Below, piece after piece: positions 45,941-56,428 of a DNA stretch of 64,000 nt. The stretch covers positions 75,526,688 through 75,590,687 of the forward strand of contig NC_056000.1 of the NCBI RefSeq assembly GCF_018446385.1. Direction: 5' to 3'. The position numbers and the translations under genes were made by a program. This stretch comes from Zingiber officinale (lineage: Eukaryota; Streptophyta; Magnoliopsida; Zingiberales; Zingiberaceae). The notes beneath the pieces are model-generated. The model made no database searches, was not told the origin of the DNA, and saw nothing but the letters and a program-made list of their open reading frames with translations. Positions within the stretch are counted from its first letter, which is position 1, and the number at the start of each line of letters is the position of its first letter.

Positions 45941-47428
45941 ATGAAGAGAATTGAAGTTAATCCATACAAGTGGAACCTTGTCCTCAGAGGCTTCTTGGAT
46001 AGCAATGTCCCAAAGAAGGCACTTGTGGCATATGCTCTCATGAGGAGGAGAAGAGTGAAGGTAGATGGCTTCACTCTCCTCTTTGTCATTAAGGCCTGTG
46101 GCCTCTTCATGCATAATATCCTTGTAGGCAAGCAGGTGCATGCTCATGCCACCAAACTCGGCTTTCAAGCAGAGCTGGTGATCCAGACTTCTCTCCTTCA
46201 AATGTATGGCAAGTTTGGAGATATTGACGCTGCAGATAAGTTGTTCAACGAAACTCCTCACAGAGATATTGTTCAATGGAATGCTCTCCTTGCTTTGCAC
46301 TTGCAGAGCAATCGACCATGGATAACAATTAAGGCTGTGAGACGGATGATAAGTGAGGGTGTGCGTCCTAATGAAGTCACTGTTGTCAGCATTGTCAGTT
46401 CCTGTTCACGACTGAAGGCTTTAGCTGAGGGTAAGCAGCTGCATTGTTATGTGATAAAAAGTCTTGCAATCCTCGACACATTTGTGCACAATGCACTGAT
46501 CAATATGTATGCAAATTGTGGGTGTGTATCCGATGCTCAAATGGTTTTTCAGAATCTGAGAAACAGGAATGAAGTTTCCTGGGCTTCAATGATCAATGCG
46601 TATGGTGATAATGGCTACCTGAATGAGGCTATAACTTTGTTCAGGAAAATGGAAGCACTAGGAGAGGAAGCTGACGAAGTAACAATGTTATCTATGGTTT
46701 CTATTTGTGCTAAGTTTGGAAGACTTGATTTAGGAGAATGGATTGATGGGCACATAAAGAGCTATGGGTTTCATAGGAAAATGCACATTTCCAATGCCCT
46801 TATCCACATGCACAGCAGATGTGGGAATATAGACAAGTCTTGCAAAGTATTTAGCAAAATGGCAAGGAGGAATCTGATAACATGGACTGCAATGATACAG
46901 GCCTTAGCGATGCACGGGCATGGTCAGGCAGCGCTGGCTTATTTCTCACAGATGCAGACGGAAGGATTTAGGCCAGATGAAGTGTGCCTCCTGAGCATGA
47001 TCAATGCATGCAGCCACTTTGGGCTGGTGGAAGAAGGAAAGCATTTCTTTAGGTGGATGGTAGAGGAACAAGGAATGAGGCCTTGGATGGAACACTATGG
47101 AAGCATGGTGGATCTTCTGTGCAGAGCAGAGCTGGTAAATGAAGCATTTGCCTTTGTAGTGAGTATGCCCTTGAAACCAGACATCATCATCTGGCGCACC
47201 TTAATTGGAGCATGTAGAGATCAAGGAAATATCAATCTAGCAAGACAAGCTGTGGATTACATAACTGATTCTGAACCTGTGGATAGTGGAAATCTCATTT
47301 TGAAGTCAAACTTGTATGCCATGATTGGGGATTGGGACAGTGTTGAGGAAGTGAGAAGTTACATGAGATGCAAGGAGGTTGCCAAAAAACAACCTGCTTA
47401 TAGCTATATCGAGTCCACAGGCATATAA
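45941..47428 (+). CDS. PLS-class pentatricopeptide repeat protein (E subgroup), intact
   Basis: A single frame of 495 codons from ATG 45941 to TAA 47426-47428. No in-frame ATG lies further upstream; the frame is open back to a TAA at 45743. It has tandem PPR motifs of the PLS type, for example DIVQWNALLALHLQ, VRPNEVTVVSIVSSCSRL, FVHNALINMYANCG, EVSWASMINAYGDNG and ITWTAMIQALAMHG (about residues 110-330). An E-type tail follows (IIIWRTLIGACRDQGNINLA ... NLILKSNLYAMIGDWDSVEEV). There is no DYW deaminase domain. Proteins of this class bind organellar RNA, usually for C-to-U editing, with a partner supplying the deaminase when DYW is absent. A clear organelle presequence is not seen, so the true start could lie in an upstream exon. 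No stops or frame breaks. Confidence 0.88.
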   Translation: MKRIEVNPYKWNLVLRGFLDSNVPKKALVAYALMRRRRVKVDGFTLLFVIKACGLFMHNILVGKQVHAHATKLGFQAELVIQTSLLQMYGKFGDIDAADKLFNETPHRDIVQWNALLALHLQSNRPWITIKAVRRMISEGVRPNEVTVVSIVSSCSRLKALAEGKQLHCYVIKSLAILDTFVHNALINMYANCGCVSDAQMVFQNLRNRNEVSWASMINAYGDNGYLNEAITLFRKMEALGEEADEVTMLSMVSICAKFGRLDLGEWIDGHIKSYGFHRKMHISNALIHMHSRCGNIDKSCKVFSKMARRNLITWTAMIQALAMHGHGQAALAYFSQMQTEGFRPDEVCLLSMINACSHFGLVEEGKHFFRWMVEEQGMRPWMEHYGSMVDLLCRAELVNEAFAFVVSMPLKPDIIIWRTLIGACRDQGNINLARQAVDYITDSEPVDSGNLILKSNLYAMIGDWDSVEEVRSYMRCKEVAKKQPAYSYIESTGI

Positions 47429-47584
47429 AAGTAAGTCCATATGCACATCTATTCTTAGTAACTTTGGTTTAAGAAACTTTTCTTTTCTTCTTTTTTATCA
47501 ACATTACTGAAGTTTCAGTTGGTGAACATTGGCTTGAAAAACTGATTTGATACTGTTTAATCAGCTACAAATTCCATGTGTTGT

Positions 47585-47630
47585 AGAGAGAAGAGAGAAG
47601 AGAGAAGAGAGAAGAGAGAAGAGAGAAGAT
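47585..47630. repeat. (AGAGAAG)n minisatellite
   Basis: About six copies of the 7-base unit AGAGAAG in tandem, 150 bases past the PPR stop codon. Confidence 0.9.
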
Positions 47631-47794
47631 GAGAATGGTGGAAAAAATTACTATTCTGCTGCTTCGTTTTCCTGCAAATTCTCCACTTTTGGCTATAAAT
47701 AATACAACTAAACTGTGCTTAATTCACACACTTGCTCTTACTGCCTCTTTGTTCTCGTGTTCCACAGCAAAAATCATAGAGGGTTGACAGAGTA

Positions 47795-48525
47795 ATGGTG
47801 ATGGACGATTGCCAATGTCCACTGCTGGCCTTGAGGTTGCCTTAGCGCAGGCGAACGGAGCTTCACCTCTGGTCACGATTGTTGGATTCTGTGCTCACCG
47901 AAGACGAGAACGAGTATGTCCTTGCGTTCTTGGTCTTTCACACGCTCCGGTCATTCCTGGGTTCCCGGGAAGGAGATGGCTCCAGCGGAGGAAGAAAGGT
48001 CCCTGCTTTCTCGGCTGGCGCTGGAGCAACAGAGCCAGTCGCTTCCGTCGCCATTGTCTTCGCCAATCGCCGAAACAGCAGCAAGAGGTGTCTCCAGTTT
48101 CACCGCCCTCACTCTCGTAGCAGGACCAGCCGCTTCCACCGCCTCCTCCGGCCTAGGGAGACTTAACTCTTCCACCGCAGCAGAACCAACCACTTACGCC
48201 GCCACCAAAGCAAGCATTGTCTCTGGTTTTGTGCCCGCTGCCAATACGGTGTCATCGACCTCCTCTGCCGCCAGTCCAACCGTCTTCGCTTGTGCCTCCG
48301 GCGCCGACACAACAGAACCAGCCGCGCTATGAATGTCTTGAGTTTGGCAAAGCGTTCTCTTGGGGGGCCACAAAACTAGCCACCGGAAGCGCCATCCCGA
48401 AAACAGCGCCGCCGCGTCCGCAGCTGTGACCACCGGAGCAGAACAAGCCTCACACTTGTTCTTTGCGCGACAAGTCGTTTCCGACGGGGCAAGCTCTAGG
48501 CGGGCACATGAGGTCCCGCTACTAA
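47795..48525 (+). pseudogene. ZAT-type C2H2 zinc-finger pseudogene
   Basis: Starting at ATG 47795, pieces in changing frames match plant two-finger ZAT/EPF proteins. LTEDENEYVLAFLVF (about 47895) resembles the L-box region (LTEEEYLALCLLML). YECLEFGKAFSW at 48328 is followed after a frame change by LGGHKTSHRKRH, finger 1 with the diagnostic ALGGH and one Cys replaced by Phe. [20 protein letters not shown] then RSRY at about 48451-48522 is finger 2 with the second Cys read as Arg and the last His as Arg. TAG and frameshifts lie near the start. The region is GC-rich. Intact relatives are stress-responsive transcriptional repressors; no EAR motif was found here. Confidence 0.8.
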
Positions 48526-50310
48526 CCAGGCAATAAACAACGAGCCATGGTGACGGCGCCGTCATCTTCGCTGACGGAGCGCTCGACGGCGAAGGTTGGG
48601 AACTGACCTCGACCATAAGCATTGCTTATTCGATTAATTTATTGTATAAATTTTTTTATTATTTTTTAAAATAAATTCAGTTAATTTAGAATTAATTAAA
48701 ATAATTAATTTTTAATTTAATTTGATTAATTTAATTTTAATAAAATTTTAATTCAATTTGATTAATTAATATTAAATTAATTTTTGATTAATTTAATTAA
48801 TTTAGGAATTGAATTAATCGAGTGTTTATTGTTATTAAATGAGCCAAGTAAATGTTTAATAAAACTTAAGCTTGCTCGTTTAGATTAAAAAAGCTCTTCA
48901 TTTTGTTTAAAATCTTTGGTGTGATATTAGAAACTTATTTATTCATTTTTATAGAAGTGTATAATGAATATCATTTATAAATATTTATTGTTTTCTAATT
49001 GAATATATATGTGTTTAAATTTGATTATGTAATTTAATGGGTTATTTAAACTTTTTATTTAATTAATTTTATGTGTATTGAATGAATATAAATAAATTTT
49101 TATTAAATTTATTTGAAAGTTTGATTATTTTTTATTATACTATGTTAAATAATAAATTTTATTTATATATGAGACACAAATTATATATAAGGATGTCAAA
49201 AATGACTTGTCAATTCGAACGGAGTCGATCAGAAAAAAAAAATCAATTTCGGATTGAAAGTTTTCAGGTTTGGGTCAGATTCGAGTTCAGGTTGAATTTG
49301 GGCTCAAGAGTTTTGGGTTGGATTAGTTTCGGATCATATTCAGGTTGACTAAGGTTGATGTAAATTTAGGATTTAAGAGTTTTTTAAGGTTAAATTAAAT
49401 TTTATTTTAAAAAATAAGATGTTTTACATACATAAATAATAAATAATATAATGTAGTATAATATCGATGAAATATTAAGATAAAAATAAAAAATTATAGA
49501 AAATTATTTTTTTGGATTGGGTGGATTATTTGAGTTATTCGATTTCAGATTTAGGGTGCATTTGGTAGAGAATTATCATAGATAACTTTGATTATCTATC
49601 CAAGATTATCAATGAAAATTTGTTTGATTTAGATAATCGTTGATTTCTAAGTAATGATCCATGCTCGGTACCTTAGCAAAAAGGGTATACAACTCGAAAT
49701 CAAAAAACCTCAAAAAAGTATGATTTTTTTTTAATTTTGAAATTATTAAAAAAATTTACAAAAATATTTTTTTTGATATTTATACTTTGGGATAAAAACA
49801 TCCTAAAATTTTTATAACGAAATTTATTTTAAATTATAAAAACTAAATAAAAAATAAAAATATGTGATATTTTATTTAAAAAATAAATTTGTATTTCTGA
49901 AAATATGATATATATATATATAGGAAAGTAAAAAAAACGTACGTAAAAAAACATCTAAGTAAACAAAAACGTAAAATTTAAAAAGAAAAATATAATAATA
50001 TGTATTATTAGTTCGGTAATTGAGGATAATAAAATAAAATATAAAACTACATTTGATGTGTTGGTAAAAGCAGTCCATTAAGGATGAGTTAAATGTGGAA
50101 AAAATAATTCTACCATCAAAGTTAAAATGGTCAAAAATATGGAATCGTCAAATCATTAAAGTTGGAAGGTTAGATTCTCTTATCCGTATTTTACGGATCA
50201 GAGGATGGTCCGCTTATATATATTTACGGGATTGATGGTCCCCATCTATTTTACAGGTAGGAGCCATCAATTCTCATCAATCCAGCAAAGAAATCATTCT
50301 CTGGTCCGTA
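48526..50310. other. AT-rich intergenic DNA
   Basis: No coding sequence. From 48640 to 48860 the sequence consists of TTAATTTAATT-like words. 49555-49700 starts GGTGCATTTGGTAGAGAATT, a possible Harbinger-type terminus without a visible partner. 50165-50320 has two TCCGTATTTTRYGGATCAGA repeats. Confidence 0.45.
49190..49560. mobile_element. Truncated hAT-like MITE, relative of 36864-37304
   Basis: It begins GGATGTCAAAAATGA and shares, in order, TCGGGT/TTGGGTCAGATTCGAG-like words, the TTAAATT..TTTTATTTTAAAA segment and the ATTGGGTGGATTATTTGAG stretch with the element at 36864. The right end is replaced by other sequence. Confidence 0.6.
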
Positions 50311-50329
50311 TTTTGTGGATCAGAAAATC

Positions 50330-51140
50330 TTATATGCAAAGTTGGCTGAGCGGGTGACAATGAGCCAATCGGGCCTAAAGAGTTCGATCGAGCGTAGCCG
50401 TCCACTCAACGAAAGTAGGGCCCAATATCATGGTGCCACCAGGAGGCTCGTTCGATCAGATCGTTCATCCTATCGGGCGATAGGCAGCGACCCGATTGTC
50501 GGACGACTAAAAAGAGAAGAACATATGTTCGCAACTGTGACGACCCTATAAGGGTTAGTCCAATCGGGCTGCCTGTCCGACCATACTAGGAACAACCTAT
50601 TAGCTTAGCAATTTTGGAGAACAACAACCTAGAGAGATCGGGCCGGGGATCCTAACCGAGCGGCTCTCCCGCTCGACCCAACAGTGAGACCCTTTGCTTA
50701 GCCCGTTGTATCCTTCTGAGATTGGTGTCGTTGACAGCAAGACATGGTCAACAAGCAAATCATACGACGGAAGCTTTCATGTCAGGGATTTACACATCCT
50801 ATTAAAGAAAGGTGTCAGAGATAATTTTCTGACTTATCTTTTTCATAAGACAATTGGTAAATGTTCACATGCTTTGAGAAACATGCACGTACGGTATAGG
50901 ACACTATATAAAGGGGAATCCATACACAGGAGGAGGTATGTGTTATTTGTGATCACGCTCTCGTTGCTATAGTTTATATTATTCTTCTACAATTTCGATG
51001 ACTAACTTGAGCGTTACAGGGGCAATGTTGGGGATCCCTTCCCTGGTCCGACACTGATGTTCTTGGTTTTGTAAGACGAATTGGAGTCTTCACACATTCA
51101 ACTACAGAACCTCATCTCTAGTCGCTGTGTACATCGTTTT
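50330..51140 (+). mobile_element. LTR-like retrotransposon debris
   Basis: GC-richer sequence with CCGAGCGGCTCTCCCGCTCG, a TATATAAAGGGG promoter-like motif at 50908-50919 and a GACTAACTTGAGCGT stretch then GGGGCAATGTTGGGGATCCC. This arrangement is typical of a gypsy LTR with its R/U5 region. Clear TG/CA ends and a target duplication were not found. A 92-codon frame at 50694-50972 is not recognised. Confidence 0.45.
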
Positions 51141-52058
51141 AAGATAAGATCAATATTATACATTATACTCTTTAAATAAATAAGTTTTTATTACATTATT
51201 TTATTTTTCATAATCTTAGTTATGCATTTATCTGATAATCCTTAGGATTTCCAAATTGATTTCAAATTTGAATTCGCATTGAGATTTTTTTTTAATGGAT
51301 CTTTAACCGAATTCGAACCTATCTACTCCATCCAAATTAACACACCTCCTTATACACATTCAACTACCTTCCAAATTAATCATACAAAATTGAATGGCAA
51401 ACACCATCAGAATTAGTCGGTTAGGTTTCCAAACACCATCCAAATTAGTCGGGTAGGTTTGAACATCTAAGATTATTAAAATTATAAATCACATCCCATC
51501 AACCGTTGACATCTGTCTTATACATTTGTTTTTTTAGACAACAAAAATCTGAAATCGTCATCTTGACAACTCTTCTTAAATTAGCTTCTTCCAACAACAA
51601 TTCGGATTGAAACAACAGTGAGTTTAAATCATCTGTTCATAAATTTTTCTGGCCTCGTGTTTTCTTGTCAATCAGACAAATCAGATTATATTTTAAGGAT
51701 GTCTTATACATCATGAGAATACTGTATACATTTTAAGGATGTCATGATATTTTGAGATATAATCTGATTTGTCCGACCGACAGGGTACACGGGGACAGAA
51801 AAATTTAGGGACATAAGATTTGAACTGGTATTCAGTTGGCCAAACCTATTGACAACAAGACAGTCGTATGAATTAACCATGCTAGACCAATAGATCTCGC
51901 GATCAATTTATAACGAATACAAAGTAATTCATTAGATGTCAGAGCTCTTTGATACAAACTACCGCCTAACACAAATGTCTCCCTAATTTACCTAATTTAC
52001 CCGTTTAGAATGAGAGGCCACTGGACCACTAGGATGACTACGCTCCAATAAATTAGGA
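51141..52058. other. Non-coding DNA upstream of the CML gene
   Basis: No gene. A 32-base unit CAAACACCATCMRAATTAGTCGG-like is present twice at 51390-51455. A palindromic MITE lies at 51640-51810. Confidence 0.45.
51640..51810. mobile_element. Small palindromic MITE
   Basis: Left AATTTTTCTGGCCTCGTGT and right ACACGGGGACAGAAAAATT are inverted copies. Further pairing inside is CAGACAAATCAGATTATAT on the left with ATATAATCTGATTTGTCCG on the right, leaving a short centre. TA is present on both sides (a possible Stowaway/Mariner target duplication), but the ends are not of the usual CTCCCTCC type. Confidence 0.5.
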
Positions 52059-52331
52059 ATGGCCCTCCTTCCTCCGAAACTTCATGGCAACTCCATGTTT
52101 CTTGCTGGACAAAGTCATCCACAGCGCATGGCGTGGACAACTGGGCGATCGAATTGCTCTCCATACTTTCCCTTCACCTTCCGTGAAGTTGCTCCAAGGT
52201 CGGCGTCGACCATGCCTATAATTCAATCTCCCCCTCCCTCTCTCCCTCCCTCGCAACCCATCGCTGTCGCTGTGTTGGACCGAGACCGACAGCACATTGC
52301 ATCACGCATGCGAGCGAGCGAGCGACCGTCG

Positions 52332-52868
52332 ATGGAGATGATGAAGGAAGCGGAAGGCCCCGCCCACCAGTTCTACGCCACCACCTCTCTCCTCTTCCCT
52401 TTCCTCATCGCGTTCGTCCAGTTCTCCGTCCGCTTCCTCAGCCTCCTGCTCCAGCCCGGCAGCTGTTCGACGGAAAGCCTGAGAGATCGGGGGTCTCCCC
52501 GGCCGGCTGTTCCGCGCTGCGAGGCTGCGGTCAGCGGCGACGACCTCAAGCTGGTGCTGCAGGGGCTGGGGTTGGTGGCGGAGTGGGAGGCAGGCTCCGG
52601 CAGCGGGGAGAGGGTGGAGGTGGCGCAGGAGCTGCTGGAGGAGAAGACGGCGAGCTTGGCGGAGTTGGAGGAGGCGTTCTACGTGTTCAACAGGAAGGAG
52701 GACGGTTTCATAAGTGCGGAGGAGGTGTGGAGTGTGATGAGAAGGCTGGGGTTGAGGGAGGAGGTGAGTTTGGATGATTGCCGGAGGATGATCGGCGTCT
52801 TCGATCAGGACGGGGATGGCAGGATTAGTTTCAGCGAGTTTAGGAATTTACTTGAGATTGCTGCCTAA
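52332..52868 (+). CDS. EF-hand calmodulin-like protein (CML45/46-like), intact
   Basis: 178 codons from ATG 52332 to TAA 52866-52868. The frame is open further upstream to an ATG at 52059 (269 codons). The later start was chosen because it places the hydrophobic segment TTSLLFPFLIAFVQFSVRFL at about residues 16-36, near the N terminus as in CML45/46-like proteins. The upstream part is low in recognisable features. Two EF-hands lie at the C terminus. Loop 1, NRKEDGFISAEE (about residues 120-131), has Asn at position 1. Loop 2, DQDGDGRISFSE (about 158-169), has the canonical D-x-D-x-D-G. The protein would sense cytosolic calcium, possibly membrane-anchored. The gene is GC-rich and appears intronless. 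A SKU5-like pseudogene follows on the same strand. Confidence 0.82.
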   Translation: MEMMKEAEGPAHQFYATTSLLFPFLIAFVQFSVRFLSLLLQPGSCSTESLRDRGSPRPAVPRCEAAVSGDDLKLVLQGLGLVAEWEAGSGSGERVEVAQELLEEKTASLAELEEAFYVFNRKEDGFISAEEVWSVMRRLGLREEVSLDDCRRMIGVFDQDGDGRISFSEFRNLLEIAA

Positions 52869-53004
52869 TTTATATCCGTTTTTATTAGAAAAGAAGCCTC
52901 TTTTCTATTCCTGAGCAAAGCGAAACGCTTACGATTGCCTCAACTATTCATTCGACTGAAAATATTAAACAAATTCAAGATTACAATCTTTCACAATCTC
53001 TTAA

Positions 53005-53685
53005 GATCGACTATCGAATTTACTACGGCCGTAATCCGCCATCGCCGGTGCTCCCCAAGGCCCCCGTCGGCTGGGCGTCGTCGCCTCAACCAGTGGCGAT
53101 CCTTCCGGTGAACCTCACGGCCAGCGCCGCCCGCCCCAACCCACTGGGCTCATACCACTAGGGCAACATCGACAACAGCCGCGCCATCCATCTCGCCAGC
53201 TCAACGGCGCGTCGCATGTCGACCCGGCAACCCAGCTGAAGCTGGCAGAGTCCTTCGGCGTCGCCGATGACGTGTTCAAGTACAACTTGATCGGCGACGT
53301 GCCCCCGACACAGGGGAGACCTGCCACCCTCGCTCCCAACGTGATTGAGAGGTGGAGCACAGGGCCTTTGTGGAGATCAGCCTGGAGAATCCAGAGAACT
53401 TGGACGGCTACGGCTTCTTCCTCGTGGGGTTAATCACCGCTCTGTTTCCATCACAATTTTGTTATTCTTTTTTTTTTTTCAGTTCGATCGGGAATTTGAC
53501 GAACACCTTGCGTGCGCATTTCGACAACCACCGGGATGCGACTGGGGAAGTGGACGGAGAAATGTCGGAAGAATTTCAACATGATGGACTCCGTGAGCAG
53601 GCACGCGGTGCAAGTGTTCCCCGGGTCATGGTCGGCGATCCTGCAGGGGTCGTTCGACAACGCGCAGGGCGACGCCATCCTCTGA
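53005..53685 (+). pseudogene. SKU5-like multicopper oxidase pseudogene, second copy
   Basis: In changing frames it encodes NPPSPVLPKAPVGW, NLTASAARPNPLGSYH, IDNSRAIHLASS, FGVADDVFKYNLIGD and HRAFVEISLENPENLDGYG then FFLVG. It continues with LGKWTEKCRKNFNMMDSV, SRHAVQVFPGSWSAIL and a stop at 53683-53685. This is the last cupredoxin-like part of an SKU5/SKS-type multicopper oxidase. A TAG after GSYH (53158-53160) and several shifts make it non-functional. An intron relic of 64 bases (GTTAATC ... TTTTTTCAG, 53428-53481) lies after FFLVG at the same position as in the copy at 45321-45755. Confidence 0.85.
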
Positions 53686-54050
53686 GTCGCCTCCGTCAGC
53701 CGCCCCCAGCCGGAGAGGCTAATAGCCTTTAGATATCGGCTATATTAAAATTCGAATTTCACATCTTACGATGGTAAGATTTTATGTGTTAGTCATCAGA
53801 CTCTCCCAAAAAAAATTAAATCTAATGTTCCGACTAAATCTAATTTCATAGGTAATTTATCCATAGCCCTAATTAATCGGAAAGTATAAGTGGTTATACG
53901 GATGATCCAAATTTAATTCGAAAAAAATGCTCTGAGTATTTTTATTATATATCTATAATCCGATTAATCTTAAAGTAGATGGTATGATTCCATGTTCCAC
54001 GTAGCTTGTAAATCCAATAAAACGTGCCAACTAACATGATAATCATACAT
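53686..54050. other. Intergenic DNA
   Basis: No gene or repeat recognised. Confidence 0.5.
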
Positions 54051-54058
54051 GTCAAAAT

Positions 54059-54600
54059 TAGAGTTGTCAGACGAATCAACCTGTGACGGGGCGGGTCGGC
54101 CTGTGGCGGGCTAACCATTTGGCGGGGCGGGATGGGCCAATCCGCCAACTTGATGGGTTGGGAAATTTCCAACCCAACCCATTCTAAGGCGGGTTGCGGG
54201 TTTGGCGGGCCAACCCGTGGGCCCATTAATTTTTTTTTTAAAAAAAACATTTCATATCTTTAACATTTTACTTCGAAAAAGTTTTCTACAATTAAATGTA
54301 TACATAAACATGTATTTTAAATATAAATGAACACAAACGAGTACTTATGTTGGATGAAAAGTATTATTTTTATATCAAAATTATAACAAAGAAATATAAT
54401 AAATTGGTCTAAAACTTAACTTACATATGTTTTTCAATCCGCGGGCCAACCCAAGCCCAAGCGGGCCGACCCGCGCGGGTCGCGGGCCTAGGCGGGTCGG
54501 CCCACGACGAACTTGGGTTGATAAAATTCCAACCCAATCCACTTAAATTGTTTGGCGGGACGGGCCAACCCGACGGGCCCAACCCAAATTGACGGCTCTA
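54059..54600. mobile_element. hAT-type MITE with 8-bp target duplication
   Basis: Ends TAGAGTTGTCA and TTGACGGCTCTA are inverted repeats, flanked by GTCAAAAT (54051-54058 and 54601-54608). The interior has many GGCGGGTCGGCC/CCAACCCG words close to both ends. It has no transposase. Confidence 0.93.
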
Positions 54601-54608
54601 GTCAAAAT

Positions 54609-55245
54609 ATAAATGATATTCTGAACGAGTAATTGTGGACGATTTGAAATGGTATTATGATAAATCTTATCTCTTTCTTCTTTCATCTGTATGCAACAAA
54701 ATATATCTTTGTGACTAGTCTTATTTCTTTCCACTCAAGTGCCTATAACAAAATAAAATTATCTCTTCTCTCCTTTGATTGCATGTAATAATCGGTACTG
54801 ATTTTTAAATACTATCACCACAGTTTAAATACACAAGCTATCATTATGGTGCTATTTTTTTAAACAACAAAAAAATAATATCACCTTAATACTGATTTTT
54901 AAAAAGCAACACGACAACTTAAATACATCAGTTATTGTGGTGTTTTTTTTTTAAAAAACACAACCAATGATGCATAGAGAGAACACTAAGGTGGTGTCAG
55001 CTGATGTATTTAATATGTGGTGTTGATTTTTAAAAATCACATCACAATAATTATTGGTAGAGAGAATTTTTTTTTTGTTAAATGGAGATGAGAAATGAAA
55101 TATATGAGATTTGTCATAATGTTGTATTTTGTTGCATACAGATGAGAGGGGAAAAAATAAGATTTACCATAATACCGTGTCAAATTACTCACATCAGATA
55201 TCATCCACGATCGCTCATCTAAAGATGTGCATGATATCATTTCTC
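54609..55245. mobile_element. Palindromic MITE next to the hAT MITE
   Basis: The left segment 54640-54720 (GGTATTATGATAAATCTTAT and CATCTGTATGCAACAAAATA) has an inverted copy at 55110-55185. A further pair, GAACGAGTAATTGTGGA and its approximate complement, lies outside it. Internal sequence has repeated CAACTTAAATACATCAGYTATT and TGGTGTT-TTTTTAAAAA words. No coding capacity. Superfamily unknown. Confidence 0.55.
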
Positions 55246-56428
55246 GACATAAAAAATTAGTTGGCCATAGCTACTCTTGCTTGGAATTGAACCTCGCCAT
55301 TTGTAAAAATTGCCCAGATATTTGCAACCACCCTAGGAGCAAAAAATTACATGTAACTGGCTCTTTATCCTATTAGAGCAAAAAAGGTGATATGATTTAC
55401 TTCATCCTATCTAATCTTGTTGATTAAATCATGTAAGATATTTTACCGACTTTTTATACGAAAGAGATTAAACATCTAATAAAATATTTTAGACCGCTAA
55501 GAATTGATCCTGAGCTATTAAAATAAACACTACCAACTACACCAACTGATGCCGGCCGACTCTCTGCTGATTCTTCAACGAGAGACTTCCCTTAAATATT
55601 AAATTAAATGGTGGAATAAAACCTATTAGTGTTCTCTCTCAAATACATAAATGAATCATTCTTTTGTTAAATATCCCCAAGATTTCGCTTTTCATTTCCA
55701 CCTTAAGAGAAGGAACCATTTGAAGATTAATGAACATAAACTAAAAGCTTAAGAGAAGGTTGTGAACAATACAAAGTTAAGCATTAAGTCTTTAATAATT
55801 CCTATCTTACATCACCTAGAATACAAAAGAGCGTCATATATCACTTGGAATACAGAAAAGCATCAAAGATCAAAGAAATGATATCATCTATTTTAAATGC
55901 AATGCATGCCTATTTCAATTTGAAAGCACAAGCAAAAGCGAAGAGTTCCGAGTTTCCGAGGATAAAATGAATGCAACCGAATGAATTCAAGTAAAGCCTA
56001 AGGAGATTATTGTGTGAACATAATTGTCCTAGTCTACACCATTAAAAGGCAATTCATTATCAGAGTTCACAATTCAATTAAGTATATTTAATCATGTGTG
56101 AACATTCAAAGCATTCCGAGTTTTTGAAACAATAATAAATTATGATAAATTAGAAGTTGGAATTTTACTGATTGTGAAATTAGAAGTTCAAAGCATACAC
56201 TATTTTGCTAATAAAATAAAATTTCAGATTTTATTTAGCAATTTATCGAAGGGATATCGTATTGACACAAAAAGTGGCAACATTGGGAAGTTAGATTTTT
56301 TTTCTTAGCAAGTATAAGGTTCACAAGGGCAATTACAAACGCAAACTTGATAGACATTAGGGCAGCCAACTTTTCCTGAGACAGTAAGTAGTTGCTACTA
56401 TAAAAGCAGAATGAAGTCTTCCCTCGAG
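55246..56428. other. Region downstream of the cyclin-T gene
   Basis: AT-rich, no protein recognised on either strand. It presumably contains the cyclin-T 3' UTR just below 56429. Confidence 0.45.

Noticed and set aside
45808..46300. Minus-strand frames of 107 and 133 codons
   Set aside because: Antisense to the PPR gene, whose frame is clearly the coding one.
48194..48622. 142-codon minus-strand frame
   Set aside because: Antisense to the zinc-finger relic; the QALGGH motifs on the plus strand identify the real coding strand.
52059..52331. Upstream in-frame ATG of the CML gene giving 269 codons
   Set aside because: The extra 91 residues have no recognisable feature and place the membrane segment far from the N terminus; kept as an alternative only.
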